This document shows positions 1 through 5,322 of a DNA stretch of 5,322 bases, in pieces. How positions within the stretch are numbered: position 1 is the stretch's first letter; every line of letters begins with the position of its first letter. Under the pieces are notes generated by a model, which made no database searches, was not told the DNA's origin, and saw only the letters and a program-made list of their open reading frames with translations. Source of the DNA: Cytophagales bacterium (GTDB lineage: Bacteria > Bacteroidota > Bacteroidia > Cytophagales > Cyclobacteriaceae); assembly GCA_003541895.1 (NCBI GenBank), contig DPLR01000498.1, forward strand, positions 1-5,322, read 5' to 3'. Both the position numbers and the translations under genes were made by a program.

Positions 1-1695
1 GATGTGCGTGATTTTGCCATGGGTGACGACAGGCGCATAGACCACTTTATAGTGTATCATTTTGCCCGAGCGCCCTGGGAAGTCTGTAATCAAGGTAACA
101 GATTCGCCAGCGAATACTCTATCTATTATTTGCTCTAGTTCTCTTTTCCGGAAGGGCGGGGCCGAATCCAAATAATTTTTGCCGGCTTGGAGTGGAACGC
201 CAGAAATTTCAATGCTCATGTCAATGGCAGCTTTGTTAAACTGGAGCGTTCGTACGTTTTCGTCCAACAGAATAAATATATCGTGTGTGCGATTGAAAAT
301 GATTTCAAGTTGTTGCTGGTGTTCTTTTAACAAAAGGTCTTGTCTTACCTTTTCAGTTACATCAGAAGCAACCCCTTCCAGTCGTTGCGGAATGCCTTGC
401 TCATCTTTCACCAAACGGCATTCATCGTGAAACCAATGGATTTTTCCATTGAGCATCAAACGATAGGTGCTCTCAACTTGACCACTCGTTTCTAGCCTTT
501 GTCTGTTACTGTTCACTATCTCTATGTCCTCTGGATGCACGTTCTCGATCCAGAAATATGGTCGTTCAATAAGTTCATGGTAGGGTCGTTGGTAAATCCG
601 CTCCGCGGAATGACTCAAATAATTTTGTCCATGGCCCGTGAGGTCAAACGACCAAATTACATCTTTGGTAAAATCCAGGACACGATTAAGCTGTTCGTCT
701 TTTTGCTTGGCAATGGTGGTATTGGCTTGCGCTAATGCTTTGTTGGTTTCTGCCAAAGCCTCCACGTTGGCCGTGAGCTCTTCCGTTAGCGATTGCAGCT
801 CTTCGTTGGCCGCTGTAAGTTCATTGGCCTGAAGCTGATAATCGTTCACCAACTTCATCCGCTGATTGAAACTTCGGGCAATGAACCATGTTGTAGTAAA
901 AAGCACGAGCATGAAGGTGAGAATGATGAAAGTAACACCCAGTTCTGTTGAGATGATATGGCGCCACTCTCCCTGCAGACGTACATAACCCAACACTACT
1001 GGGAAAATGAGTGAAAGAGGTAATAGTATACTTGCAGGCGAATAAATAAAATGACCACGCGCCAATTGTTTAATGATAGGGTCTTCTGGGCGCGATAACA
1101 GTGCAGCAAATGACAAAAAAGCAAACAACACTGCGGTAAGTGGTGCCATAAAGAAAAAAGGATGAGATTCTGGCACATGAAAGATGTAAACCACCAACAC
1201 CATGACTGAAAAAAAGAAAACACCAAGGTCAATTATTTCGCGTAAGATTATAGAACGATACGATTGACTTTGAATTAATAAAGAAGCAAATGCAATTACA
1301 AAGCTAATTGCAGTAACCAATGACATGCCAATTCCAGTTTGGGTTAATCGTTCATAGCGCGTAATTTTCTCGTTGAAAAAAAGTGCATCGATATGCCATT
1401 GAAAAATAAAGACCTTATCAAGCGCCACATACAAACTCAAGATCAAAAGCAATACAAAAATGAAGGTAGGCCACCGAGAAGAGGCTGAATACTTTTTCCA
1501 CACGATGGCAACACCTGAAATCATAAACAGAATAGCCGACATCGGATTGATTGGTAACGAAGTTTGGAAGAACAATAGAAACCACGGCCATTCATAAAAC
1601 CAAGCCACCAAGGAAAGTCCCGATAGGATTGCAATTCCACTGGCAACAATAACACACATCGTACTTAGGTTCCTACTTATCACTTCCCCTTTCAT
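1..1695 (-). CDS. Multi-pass membrane sensor with two PAS domains, probable histidine kinase (3' end cut by window)
   Basis: The frame is open from an ATG at 1695 to the window edge, giving 565 residues with no stop, so the C-terminus is missing. Residues about 12-274 contain roughly eight or nine hydrophobic segments, for example near 12-32, 50-66, 78-95, 121-143, 156-174, 179-200, 219-238 and 252-274. The stretch LPINPMSAILFMISG (47-61) resembles the N-terminal membrane module seen in many Bacteroidota PAS kinases. Residues about 280-340 form a coiled coil rich in Ala, Glu, Asn and Leu (for example LTAANEELQSLTEEL). Two PAS domains follow, about 340-447 (with VHPED and a PAC-like end ...EGVASDVTEK) and about 459-565, the second incomplete. 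The start is fixed by an in-frame TAA 15 bases upstream; only a weak AGG precedes the ATG. The output domain is unseen. A HisKA/HATPase pair is most likely, but GGDEF or another output cannot be excluded. It begins 245 bp after the preceding gene and is probably a separate transcription unit. Confidence 0.88.
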   Translation of the reverse strand, partial: MKGEVISRNLSTMCVIVASGIAILSGLSLVAWFYEWPWFLLFFQTSLPINPMSAILFMISGVAIVWKKYSASSRWPTFIFVLLLILSLYVALDKVFIFQWHIDALFFNEKITRYERLTQTGIGMSLVTAISFVIAFASLLIQSQSYRSIILREIIDLGVFFFSVMVLVVYIFHVPESHPFFFMAPLTAVLFAFLSFAALLSRPEDPIIKQLARGHFIYSPASILLPLSLIFPVVLGYVRLQGEWRHIISTELGVTFIILTFMLVLFTTTWFIARSFNQRMKLVNDYQLQANELTAANEELQSLTEELTANVEALAETNKALAQANTTIAKQKDEQLNRVLDFTKDVIWSFDLTGHGQNYLSHSAERIYQRPYHELIERPYFWIENVHPEDIEIVNSNRQRLETSGQVESTYRLMLNGKIHWFHDECRLVKDEQGIPQRLEGVASDVTEKVRQDLLLKEHQQQLEIIFNRTHDIFILLDENVRTLQFNKAAIDMSIEISGVPLQAGKNYLDSAPPFRKRELEQIIDRVFAGESVTLITDFPGRSGKMIHYKVVYAPVVTHGKITHI

Positions 1696-1771
1696 CCTAA
1701 AATTTTTGAGTTATCAAAAGACGAAAACAAGTTTAGTTTATTGATTAAGACAAGATTATTGATTTTTGCTA

Positions 1772-1811
1772 ATCGTTTTTTATGGCAAAAATCATTTTTG
1801 AAGCAAACGAT
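1772..1811. repeat. Nested inverted repeat in the leader of the membrane sensor gene
   Basis: ATCGTTT at 1772-1778 is mirrored by AAACGAT at 1805-1811. Inside it, AAAAA at 1787-1791 and TTTTT at 1795-1799 flank a TCA loop. A further outer pair, GATTAT at 1754-1759 and ATAATC at 1810-1815, overlaps the right arm. All arms are AT-rich, so the fold would be weak, and such repeats can arise by chance in AT-rich DNA. It could be an operator or a leader structure; no function can be assigned. Confidence 0.25.
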
Positions 1812-1834
1812 AATCAGACTGTTCCTTGTGCCAA
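1804..1834 (-). promoter_or_regulatory. Weak candidate Bacteroidota-type promoter for the membrane sensor gene
   Basis: On the minus strand a TTG (1834-1832) is followed after 19 bases by TATCGTTTG (1812-1804). This resembles the Bacteroidota sigma-70 pattern of TTG at about -33 and TAnnTTTG at about -7, but with one extra base between TA and TTTG. It would leave an untranslated leader of about 100 nt before the ATG at 1695. The match is imperfect and the region is AT-rich, so chance is a serious alternative. Confidence 0.2.
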
Positions 1835-1884
1835 CCATGAAGTAACGTTTTAATTTAATGTTTTCTTTGATGAATTTCAATAAT

Positions 1885-1900
1885 GCCGCCATACAGCGGC
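1885..1900. other. GC-rich hairpin in the intergenic region
   Basis: GCCGC (1885-1889) and GCGGC (1896-1900) form a perfect 5-bp stem around a 6-nt loop. It is the only GC-rich patch in an AT-rich spacer, 41 bases past the stop codon of the preceding gene on the minus strand. No T-run follows on either strand, so it is a poor intrinsic terminator by itself. It could stabilise the 3' end of the operon transcript. Confidence 0.35.
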
Positions 1901-1922
1901 TACTTCTCCTGATTATAAATTA

Positions 1923-1938
1923 GTTGATCCCTTTCAAC
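1923..1938 (-). terminator. Weak candidate terminator hairpin just after the five-gene cluster
   Basis: Read on the minus strand, two bases after the TAA stop of the last cluster gene, GTTGA and TCAAC pair around a 6-nt loop (AAGGGA), followed by TAATTTAT. The stem has only five pairs and the trailing T content is modest, so this is a tentative terminator call. Together with the GC-rich hairpin about 25 bases further on, it marks the plausible end of the operon. Confidence 0.25.
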
Positions 1939-1940
1939 AC

Positions 1941-2744
1941 TTATCTAAAGCGCGTTCTTCTTAGTTTGCTGACGATCGATTTGTTTCTTACAAAGCCCAT
2001 GCTTACCCCCACGTCAACACCTTTCTGTGCCAACGAATAGGTATTCAATAAAGCTTCGGTAGATGAATAATTTCCAAGGGCAATGCCATATTTAAATTCA
2101 GTGAAGACGTTGAAGAATACGTGTGCTTTTTCAATGTGCAGTTTCAAACCAACACCCACGTTGCCACGTGTTGTAACCACTTTACCCGAATAAGGAACAG
2201 GGCCTGGATCTGGTTTGGGAGGTGATGGGGGCGTATTGGGGCAAGTGCAAGAGCAAGGAGATCCTGAACCCGAAGCGTTGCCCGTTGTTTTAGCAGCCGG
2301 AGGAGCTGTATAGGTGCCTGAGGTATGAATGGTGGTTCCCTCAAGCGAAAAGGTCAAGTAGGGTTCAAGAACACGTGGTTTTTCTTCGAGAAATTGCAGT
2401 GGTTGAAAATTAGAAACCACTTCATACCCGTTGGCTTTGAAAGTCGGTTCTTTTGCGGTAGTGGCATAATCACCAAGTCTTACTTTACCTGTTATGGCGC
2501 GAGTACCAAAAATGACTGCATATTTTGTTCCTTTAAGCACGTGCGCGCCTGCCATGTTGGGTTGGTCGCTGGTGATGCTAAAACTTCTCGAGCTATTGAT
2601 GATTTCAGTACCCACAAAGAAATTTTTTCCGTTGGGTCTCCACTGTGAAAATGCACGGGTTGCAGCAAGAAGAGCGAGTGATAAGATAGCAATGGCACGA
2701 ACCAGGAACAAGATGTGTGAATTAGAATTGAATTGCGTTTTCAT
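1941..2744 (-). CDS. Secreted outer-membrane beta-barrel-like protein with a CxCxC/Pro-rich loop (protein C)
   Basis: 267 residues. The start is the ATG at 2744: it opens directly onto a signal peptide (MKTQFNSNSHILFLVRA..., hydrophobic core about 12-29), with likely cleavage after AFS (31-33) before Q34. The frame extends upstream to 2900, but that part overlaps the lipoprotein gene and would bury the signal peptide. The mature part shows alternating beta-strand patterns (about 42-58, 74-92, 127-136, 195-224, 242-252) typical of small outer-membrane barrels. Residues 155-184 are a loop of Gly/Ser, then C164-S-C166-T-C168, then a Pro-rich stretch; these are the only cysteines. The LEPY motif at 127-130, the GVG segment at 197-199 and the C-terminal strands match protein A of the same cluster, so the two look like paralogues. 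The C-terminus is basic (LRRTRFR) instead of ending in the usual aromatic residue. It lies 25 bp after the lipoprotein gene behind an A-rich leader and is the last gene of the cluster. Specific function unknown. Confidence 0.85.
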   Translation of the reverse strand: MKTQFNSNSHILFLVRAIAILSLALLAATRAFSQWRPNGKNFFVGTEIINSSRSFSITSDQPNMAGAHVLKGTKYAVIFGTRAITGKVRLGDYATTAKEPTFKANGYEVVSNFQPLQFLEEKPRVLEPYLTFSLEGTTIHTSGTYTAPPAAKTTGNASGSGSPCSCTCPNTPPSPPKPDPGPVPYSGKVVTTRGNVGVGLKLHIEKAHVFFNVFTEFKYGIALGNYSSTEALLNTYSLAQKGVDVGVSMGFVRNKSIVSKLRRTRFR

Positions 2745-2769
2745 ATTTTTAATGTTTATTTTTTTTGGT

Positions 2770-3405
2770 TTAGTAAATGGTTTTGATATCGATGATGACA
2801 TCGTGGGGTGCTGCAATGTGGCCACCGAAGTAAGGCCAGAGTTTGTAGTAAAGACCAGCGTTGCAGGTACCTCCTCTCTTAATAGCAACCGATGGCTCAT
2901 TGTTTAAAGTGAATACATAGGCATCGTTGTTGCGTTCAATTTGATAATGATTGTACTCGTTGAGTTGAACTACGCCTACAAATTGCTCCATACGGGTGCC
3001 GTTCACATAACAATACGCGTAGATTTCTAACTGATTATTGAACCATTGCCAGGCAAAGCGAGCGCTGTTTTCGTGAACCATTGAGTTGCAATCGCAGAAG
3101 CCCATCAGTTTGTTCTTGTCGCTTTGCAATGAGTTATCTCCCAAATTATAAATGGCGCTCTCGTTAAAGCGCGCATCAAAAGCCAAGGTGTTACTCTGCA
3201 ATGATTCGGATACTTTAGGAGATGCATAATGCTCTCCTTTTCTGACCAGAAATTGACGAGTCGGATCAACTGCAGGTTCGCAGCCCAAGAGAATGAAGGC
3301 GATTGCAATAGCAGCGATGTAAATGGCCACTACTACTTTAACGATGGGGTGATTTGGAAATCGTCCCTCTATTCGATATACGGTTTTAAAATAATTCAGT
3401 GTCAT
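2770..3405 (-). CDS. Conserved-looking lipoprotein of unknown function (protein L)
   Basis: 211 residues. After a long 23-residue polar N-region comes a hydrophobic stretch (about 24-41) ending in the lipobox LLG-C42, so a signal-peptidase II lipoprotein is likely. The ATG at 3405 is the only sensible start: no other ATG precedes the hydrophobic core, and a GTG at codon 26 would remove all positive charge before it. The mature part is rich in aromatic and beta-type segments and has four more cysteines: FCDCNS (C104, C106), YCYVNG (C132) and GGTCNAG (C181). LWPYFGGHIAAPHDV (189-203) near the C-terminus looks like a conserved core. I recall similar unnamed proteins in Bacteroidota but cannot name a family; a ligand-binding beta-sandwich is only a guess. 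Residues after Cys42 (E-P-A-V-D) are too weak a signal to decide surface exposure. It sits 12 bp after protein B and 25 bp before protein C, probably in one operon. Confidence 0.88.
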   Translation of the reverse strand: MTLNYFKTVYRIEGRFPNHPIVKVVVAIYIAAIAIAFILLGCEPAVDPTRQFLVRKGEHYASPKVSESLQSNTLAFDARFNESAIYNLGDNSLQSDKNKLMGFCDCNSMVHENSARFAWQWFNNQLEIYAYCYVNGTRMEQFVGVVQLNEYNHYQIERNNDAYVFTLNNEPSVAIKRGGTCNAGLYYKLWPYFGGHIAAPHDVIIDIKTIY

Positions 3406-3417
3406 GGTAATGAATAT

Positions 3418-3846
3418 TTAAAGTTTGATATTGATACGCAGTGCTGTTGAAGGGCTCTGCATACGAATGCTACTCAGTAAGGATAAGCTGACGCTTTTGG
3501 TCACCGCAAGTCTTGTTTCAAAGCCCGGAGCGATCACAAAGAAATTAGTGTTTACAAAGCCAGCACGTACATTGAGAAAGAAATGGATCTTTCCAGATTT
3601 TATCAGGGGCGCATTCAATGAAGCACCATAAAATGGATAATAGGATTGCCCACCTTCACTGCGCTGAAGTGACTTTAGATAGAAAACCCCAAAGCCCCAT
3701 TGACTTTTTGTTTCCAACAGTAGTTGCCCGCCATATTGATTTCCGGCTATCGTCTTCTCGATGATTGGAGATGCCAACACGTGCTGTGCTTTCGCAGCAA
3801 CCGCCATCATCGACAGTGTAAACAGGAGGTGTAAAAACTTTTTCAT
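3418..3846 (-). CDS. Small secreted beta-barrel-like protein (protein B)
   Basis: 142 residues with a classic signal peptide (MKKFLHLLFTLSMMAVAAKA) and probable cleavage after A20, before Q21. The mature 122 residues consist largely of alternating hydrophobic/polar strands joined by short turns (about 38-46, 50-59, 70-78, 87-97, 100-110, 112-125, 134-142), which fits a small eight-stranded outer-membrane barrel. It has no cysteine and no catalytic motif. It is shorter than proteins A and C, and its resemblance to them is only at the level of barrel pattern. Its ATG overlaps the TGA of the upstream kinase gene (ATGA, 3843-3846), with no Shine-Dalgarno sequence nearby, so translation is probably coupled to the kinase. 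A conserved hypothetical protein of the periplasm or outer membrane is the safe description. Confidence 0.85.
   Translation of the reverse strand: MKKFLHLLFTLSMMAVAAKAQHVLASPIIEKTIAGNQYGGQLLLETKSQWGFGVFYLKSLQRSEGGQSYYPFYGASLNAPLIKSGKIHFFLNVRAGFVNTNFFVIAPGFETRLAVTKSVSLSLLSSIRMQSPSTALRINIKL
3843..3846 (-). promoter_or_regulatory. ATGA stop/start overlap coupling kinase and protein B
   Basis: The kinase stop TGA (3845-3843) and the protein B start ATG (3846-3844) share bases in an ATGA. No Shine-Dalgarno-like purine run is seen just upstream (CATTTAGCCGC), so reinitiation by the ribosome finishing the kinase is the likely way B is translated. This is standard for tightly linked operon genes and ties the expression of the two together. 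Confidence 0.7.
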
Positions 3847-4565
3847 GCGGCTAAATGGTTAGGCATTGAAATCTGAAATAAAGTGCCGGTGTTTTCCGTG
3901 GAGAATACAGAGATGGAGGCTTTCAAGCGGTCGATGAGTCCTTTGACTAAAAACAATCCGAGGCCATTGCCCTTGGATTTCTCTGAAGCGCGATGAAAGG
4001 GTTCGAATAAATTGAGCTGGTCTTTTTCTGGAATGCCAATGCCATTGTCAGAAACTTCTACTTTAATGCTATCCAGCTGCACACCTACTTTTACATTTAT
4101 TCTTTTCGAAGACGATTCTTGGTTTGCAAAGCGGATGGCATTACAAATCAGGTTTTTCAAGATGACATAATTGGAATACTCATCCGCCACCCATTTGTGT
4201 GTTTGCAAAACTTTTGTGGTGACCGAAATTTTATTCTGATCAATTTCCATTGCATACTCTTCCAACACGCGGTCTACTAATTCTTCTGCTTCAATCTCAT
4301 TGTACTCCAGTTGGCGTTGCTGGTTGATGGTGTACTCTTCCAGTGTGTGGATCATCTCCATCAAATTATTTGTGCTCTGCTGAATCATTTGAAGGCATTG
4401 ATTCACTTCGGTTGGGTTGGTGCAGTATTCTGCAATCATCACAAGACCTTCGATCGAGGAGAGTGGGTTTTTCAAGTTGTGCGAACAGCTTCTGATAAAA
4501 TGGTTGATGATACTTTTAGCCTGGCTTAATTCGTTGCTCACTGTTTCTTTTGCTAAAGCTTCCAT
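3843..4565 (-). CDS. Stand-alone cytoplasmic histidine kinase core (HisKA plus HATPase_c, no sensor domain)
   Basis: 240 residues. It should autophosphorylate on a conserved His and pass the phosphate to a response regulator. The H-box is SCSHNLKNPLSSIEG with H29 as the phospho-acceptor; the following residue is Asn30, where Glu or Asp is usual. The dimerisation hairpin runs to about 110. The ATPase domain follows: N-box LKNLICNAIRFA (136-147, N138 and N142), G1 box DNGIG (173-177), F-box LFEPF (187-191) and G2 box GNGLGL (199-204). All nucleotide-binding boxes look intact, so catalysis is plausible. There is no membrane segment, PAS, GAF or receiver domain, and only about 20 residues precede the DHp helix, so any signal must come from a partner protein. 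No response regulator is present in the window. It starts 11 bp after gene A and overlaps gene B by 4 bp, so it belongs to the surface-protein cluster. The start at 4565 is the first ATG after the stop of gene A. Confidence 0.93.
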   Translation of the reverse strand: MEALAKETVSNELSQAKSIINHFIRSCSHNLKNPLSSIEGLVMIAEYCTNPTEVNQCLQMIQQSTNNLMEMIHTLEEYTINQQRQLEYNEIEAEELVDRVLEEYAMEIDQNKISVTTKVLQTHKWVADEYSNYVILKNLICNAIRFANQESSSKRINVKVGVQLDSIKVEVSDNGIGIPEKDQLNLFEPFHRASEKSKGNGLGLFLVKGLIDRLKASISVFSTENTGTLFQISMPNHLAA

Positions 4566-4576
4566 GATATGTTTTC

Positions 4577-5320
4577 TTATTTTATGATTCCGAAATTGAT
4601 ACCGAGTGTGATGGACGTTGGATTTTGCGTCACCGTTTTGTTAAAGGCAGCGGTGTTTGCTCTGGAGGAGATCAACAGTCCATAATTCATTTCTGCAAAC
4701 AGGTGAACGAACATTCGATTAGAGCTTTCCAGTTGATACTCAACACCCACCCCAGCATTCATTTGATTGTATTGAGAAACGTTTAACAAGGGTTGGTCGG
4801 TAGAACTGTAGTTGCTGTTGGTGGGTGCACCGTTTTCGCCCGCGAGATAGTTTCCGTAAAACTTGGTGCTCTGATGAGCTAAGCCAAGGTTGAAATAAGG
4901 CTCGAGTGTGTGATACTTAATCTCCTTAAGTCGTAGAATATAGATGCTGCTGGCCAATGAACATTGCCACATCTGCATATCGTAAGGAACGGAAGCATCT
5001 GAATAGTAAAGACCGGCATTCGCTTTTAGTTTTAGTAATTGCGTGCCCAAAACACCACCGAGGTTAGTACCCGTATAACTTACCCTCAAGCCATTCAGCG
5101 CTTCAATTCTACTTTTTAATGTATTCTGAGGAAACGCGAGAGAAAGAGAGCCACCGACATAAACAGGCATTCTCTTGGCCTTCAGTCTGCGCACGCTGTC
5201 TTCCCATCGCTGAATTTTCAGTGTAAATTTTTGGTCAATTGCTTGACGCGAGGATTGGGCCTTTAACGAACCGAAAGCGAAGACCATAAGTATGGCCAAA
5301 AGCCCTGCCCCAGCGCTATT
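4577..5320 (-). CDS. Outer-membrane beta-barrel protein (protein A), 5' end cut by window
   Basis: 247 codons are visible. The frame stays open to the window edge and the visible N-terminus is already inside a signal peptide: AGAGLLAILMVFAFGSLKA then Q22. The true start is therefore probably a few codons beyond 5322; a TTG at 5299 and an ATG at 5287 would give a broken signal peptide without basic residues. Visible residues 22-50 are charged and look helical (IQRWEDSVRRLKAK). From about 51 on, alternating strands suggest a small outer-membrane barrel: MPVYVGGSLSLAF, GGVLGTQLLKLKANAGLYY, SIYILRLKEI, LEPYFNLGLAHQ, GVGVEYQL, MFVHLFAEMNYGLL and SITLGINFGIIK. It has one cysteine in the mature part. 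It aligns along most of its length with protein C (LEPY motif, GVG strand, (F/H)LFAEMNYG against FNVFTEFKYG), so the two are likely paralogues. It is the first visible gene of the cluster; more genes may lie upstream. Function beyond outer-membrane location is unknown. Confidence 0.85.
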   Translation of the reverse strand, partial: NSAGAGLLAILMVFAFGSLKAQSSRQAIDQKFTLKIQRWEDSVRRLKAKRMPVYVGGSLSLAFPQNTLKSRIEALNGLRVSYTGTNLGGVLGTQLLKLKANAGLYYSDASVPYDMQMWQCSLASSIYILRLKEIKYHTLEPYFNLGLAHQSTKFYGNYLAGENGAPTNSNYSSTDQPLLNVSQYNQMNAGVGVEYQLESSNRMFVHLFAEMNYGLLISSRANTAAFNKTVTQNPTSITLGINFGIIK

Positions 5321-5322
5321 TG

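Larger units (their letters stand above)
1696..1940. other. AT-rich intergenic spacer between the surface-protein cluster and the membrane sensor gene
   Basis: This 245-bp stretch is clearly more AT-rich than the flanking genes. It holds a small hairpin right after the last cluster gene (1923-1938), a GC-rich hairpin (1885-1900), a nested AT-rich inverted repeat (1772-1811) and one weak promoter-like pair (1804-1834). A 66-codon minus-strand frame crosses it but is rich in Lys, Asn, Ile and Leu, as expected from translated AT-rich DNA. The spacer most likely contains the end of one transcription unit and the promoter of the next. Confidence 0.6.

Noticed and set aside
179..832. Three plus-strand frames of 64-83 codons opposite the PAS sensor gene.
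   Set aside because: The minus strand carries an unbroken 565-codon frame with clear PAS and membrane features. The plus-strand frames have Ser/Cys-rich compositions typical of antisense reading.
996..1232. A 78-codon minus-strand frame rich in Trp, Cys, Leu and Phe.
   Set aside because: It is an out-of-frame reading of the membrane-spanning part of the sensor gene.
1692..1892. A 66-codon minus-strand frame whose TGA overlaps the ATG of the membrane sensor gene (ATGA).
   Set aside because: The overlap looks like a coupled leader gene, but the predicted peptide is a Lys/Asn/Ile/Leu-rich mix typical of translated AT-rich spacer, has no recognisable motif, and its start lies inside the GC-rich hairpin without a ribosome-binding site.
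2745..2900. Upstream extension of protein C to an ATG at 2900 (319 residues in total).
   Set aside because: The extension overlaps the 3' end of the lipoprotein gene in another frame and would place a genuine signal peptide in the protein interior. The ATG at 2744 gives a normal secreted protein.
2325..2907. Two overlapping plus-strand frames (107 and 137 codons) opposite protein C and the lipoprotein gene.
   Set aside because: They are antisense shadows of well-supported minus-strand genes and show no motif or signal of their own.
5287..5301. TTG (5299) or ATG (5287) as the start of protein A.
   Set aside because: Both fall within the hydrophobic core of the signal peptide and lose the basic N-region. 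The frame is open to the window edge, so the gene is better called 5' partial.

Overview
The window looks like chromosomal DNA of a Bacteroidota bacterium, probably of the Cytophagales type. This is inference from four things: A-rich ribosome-binding regions with almost no Shine-Dalgarno sequence, secreted proteins whose signal peptides end in ...A-Q or ...S-Q, small outer-membrane beta-barrel proteins next to a lipoprotein, and a histidine-kinase H-box of the HNLK/R-x-P type common in that phylum. All convincing genes lie on the minus strand, so reading order runs from high to low coordinates. No tRNA, rRNA, CRISPR array, insertion sequence or phage gene is visible.

Right to centre (5320 down to 1941) is a tight five-gene cluster: (A) an outer-membrane beta-barrel protein whose 5' end is cut by the window edge; (HK) a 240-residue cytoplasmic histidine kinase made only of a DHp and an ATPase domain; (B) a small 142-residue secreted beta-barrel-like protein whose start overlaps the kinase stop in an ATGA; (L) a 211-residue lipoprotein of a family I cannot name; and (C) a 267-residue secreted barrel-like protein. 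Gaps are 11 bp, a 4-bp overlap, 12 bp and 25 bp, so these are almost certainly co-transcribed. A and C appear to be divergent paralogues. C carries a Gly/Ser, Cys-x-Cys-x-Cys and Pro-rich insert in the matching loop.

A 245-bp AT-rich intergenic region (1940 to 1696) follows. It holds several small inverted repeats and one weak promoter candidate, with no convincing gene.

Left (1695 down to 1) is the first 565 residues of a large membrane sensor protein: an N-terminal block of about eight or nine hydrophobic segments, a coiled coil and two PAS domains. Its output domain lies outside the window; a histidine kinase is the likeliest.

The main point of interest is a kinase with no sensor domain inserted among genes for surface proteins. 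No response regulator is visible. A reasonable but unproven reading is an envelope structure of three barrels and a lipoprotein that shares an operon with a cytoplasmic signalling component, perhaps taking its input from a separate partner.
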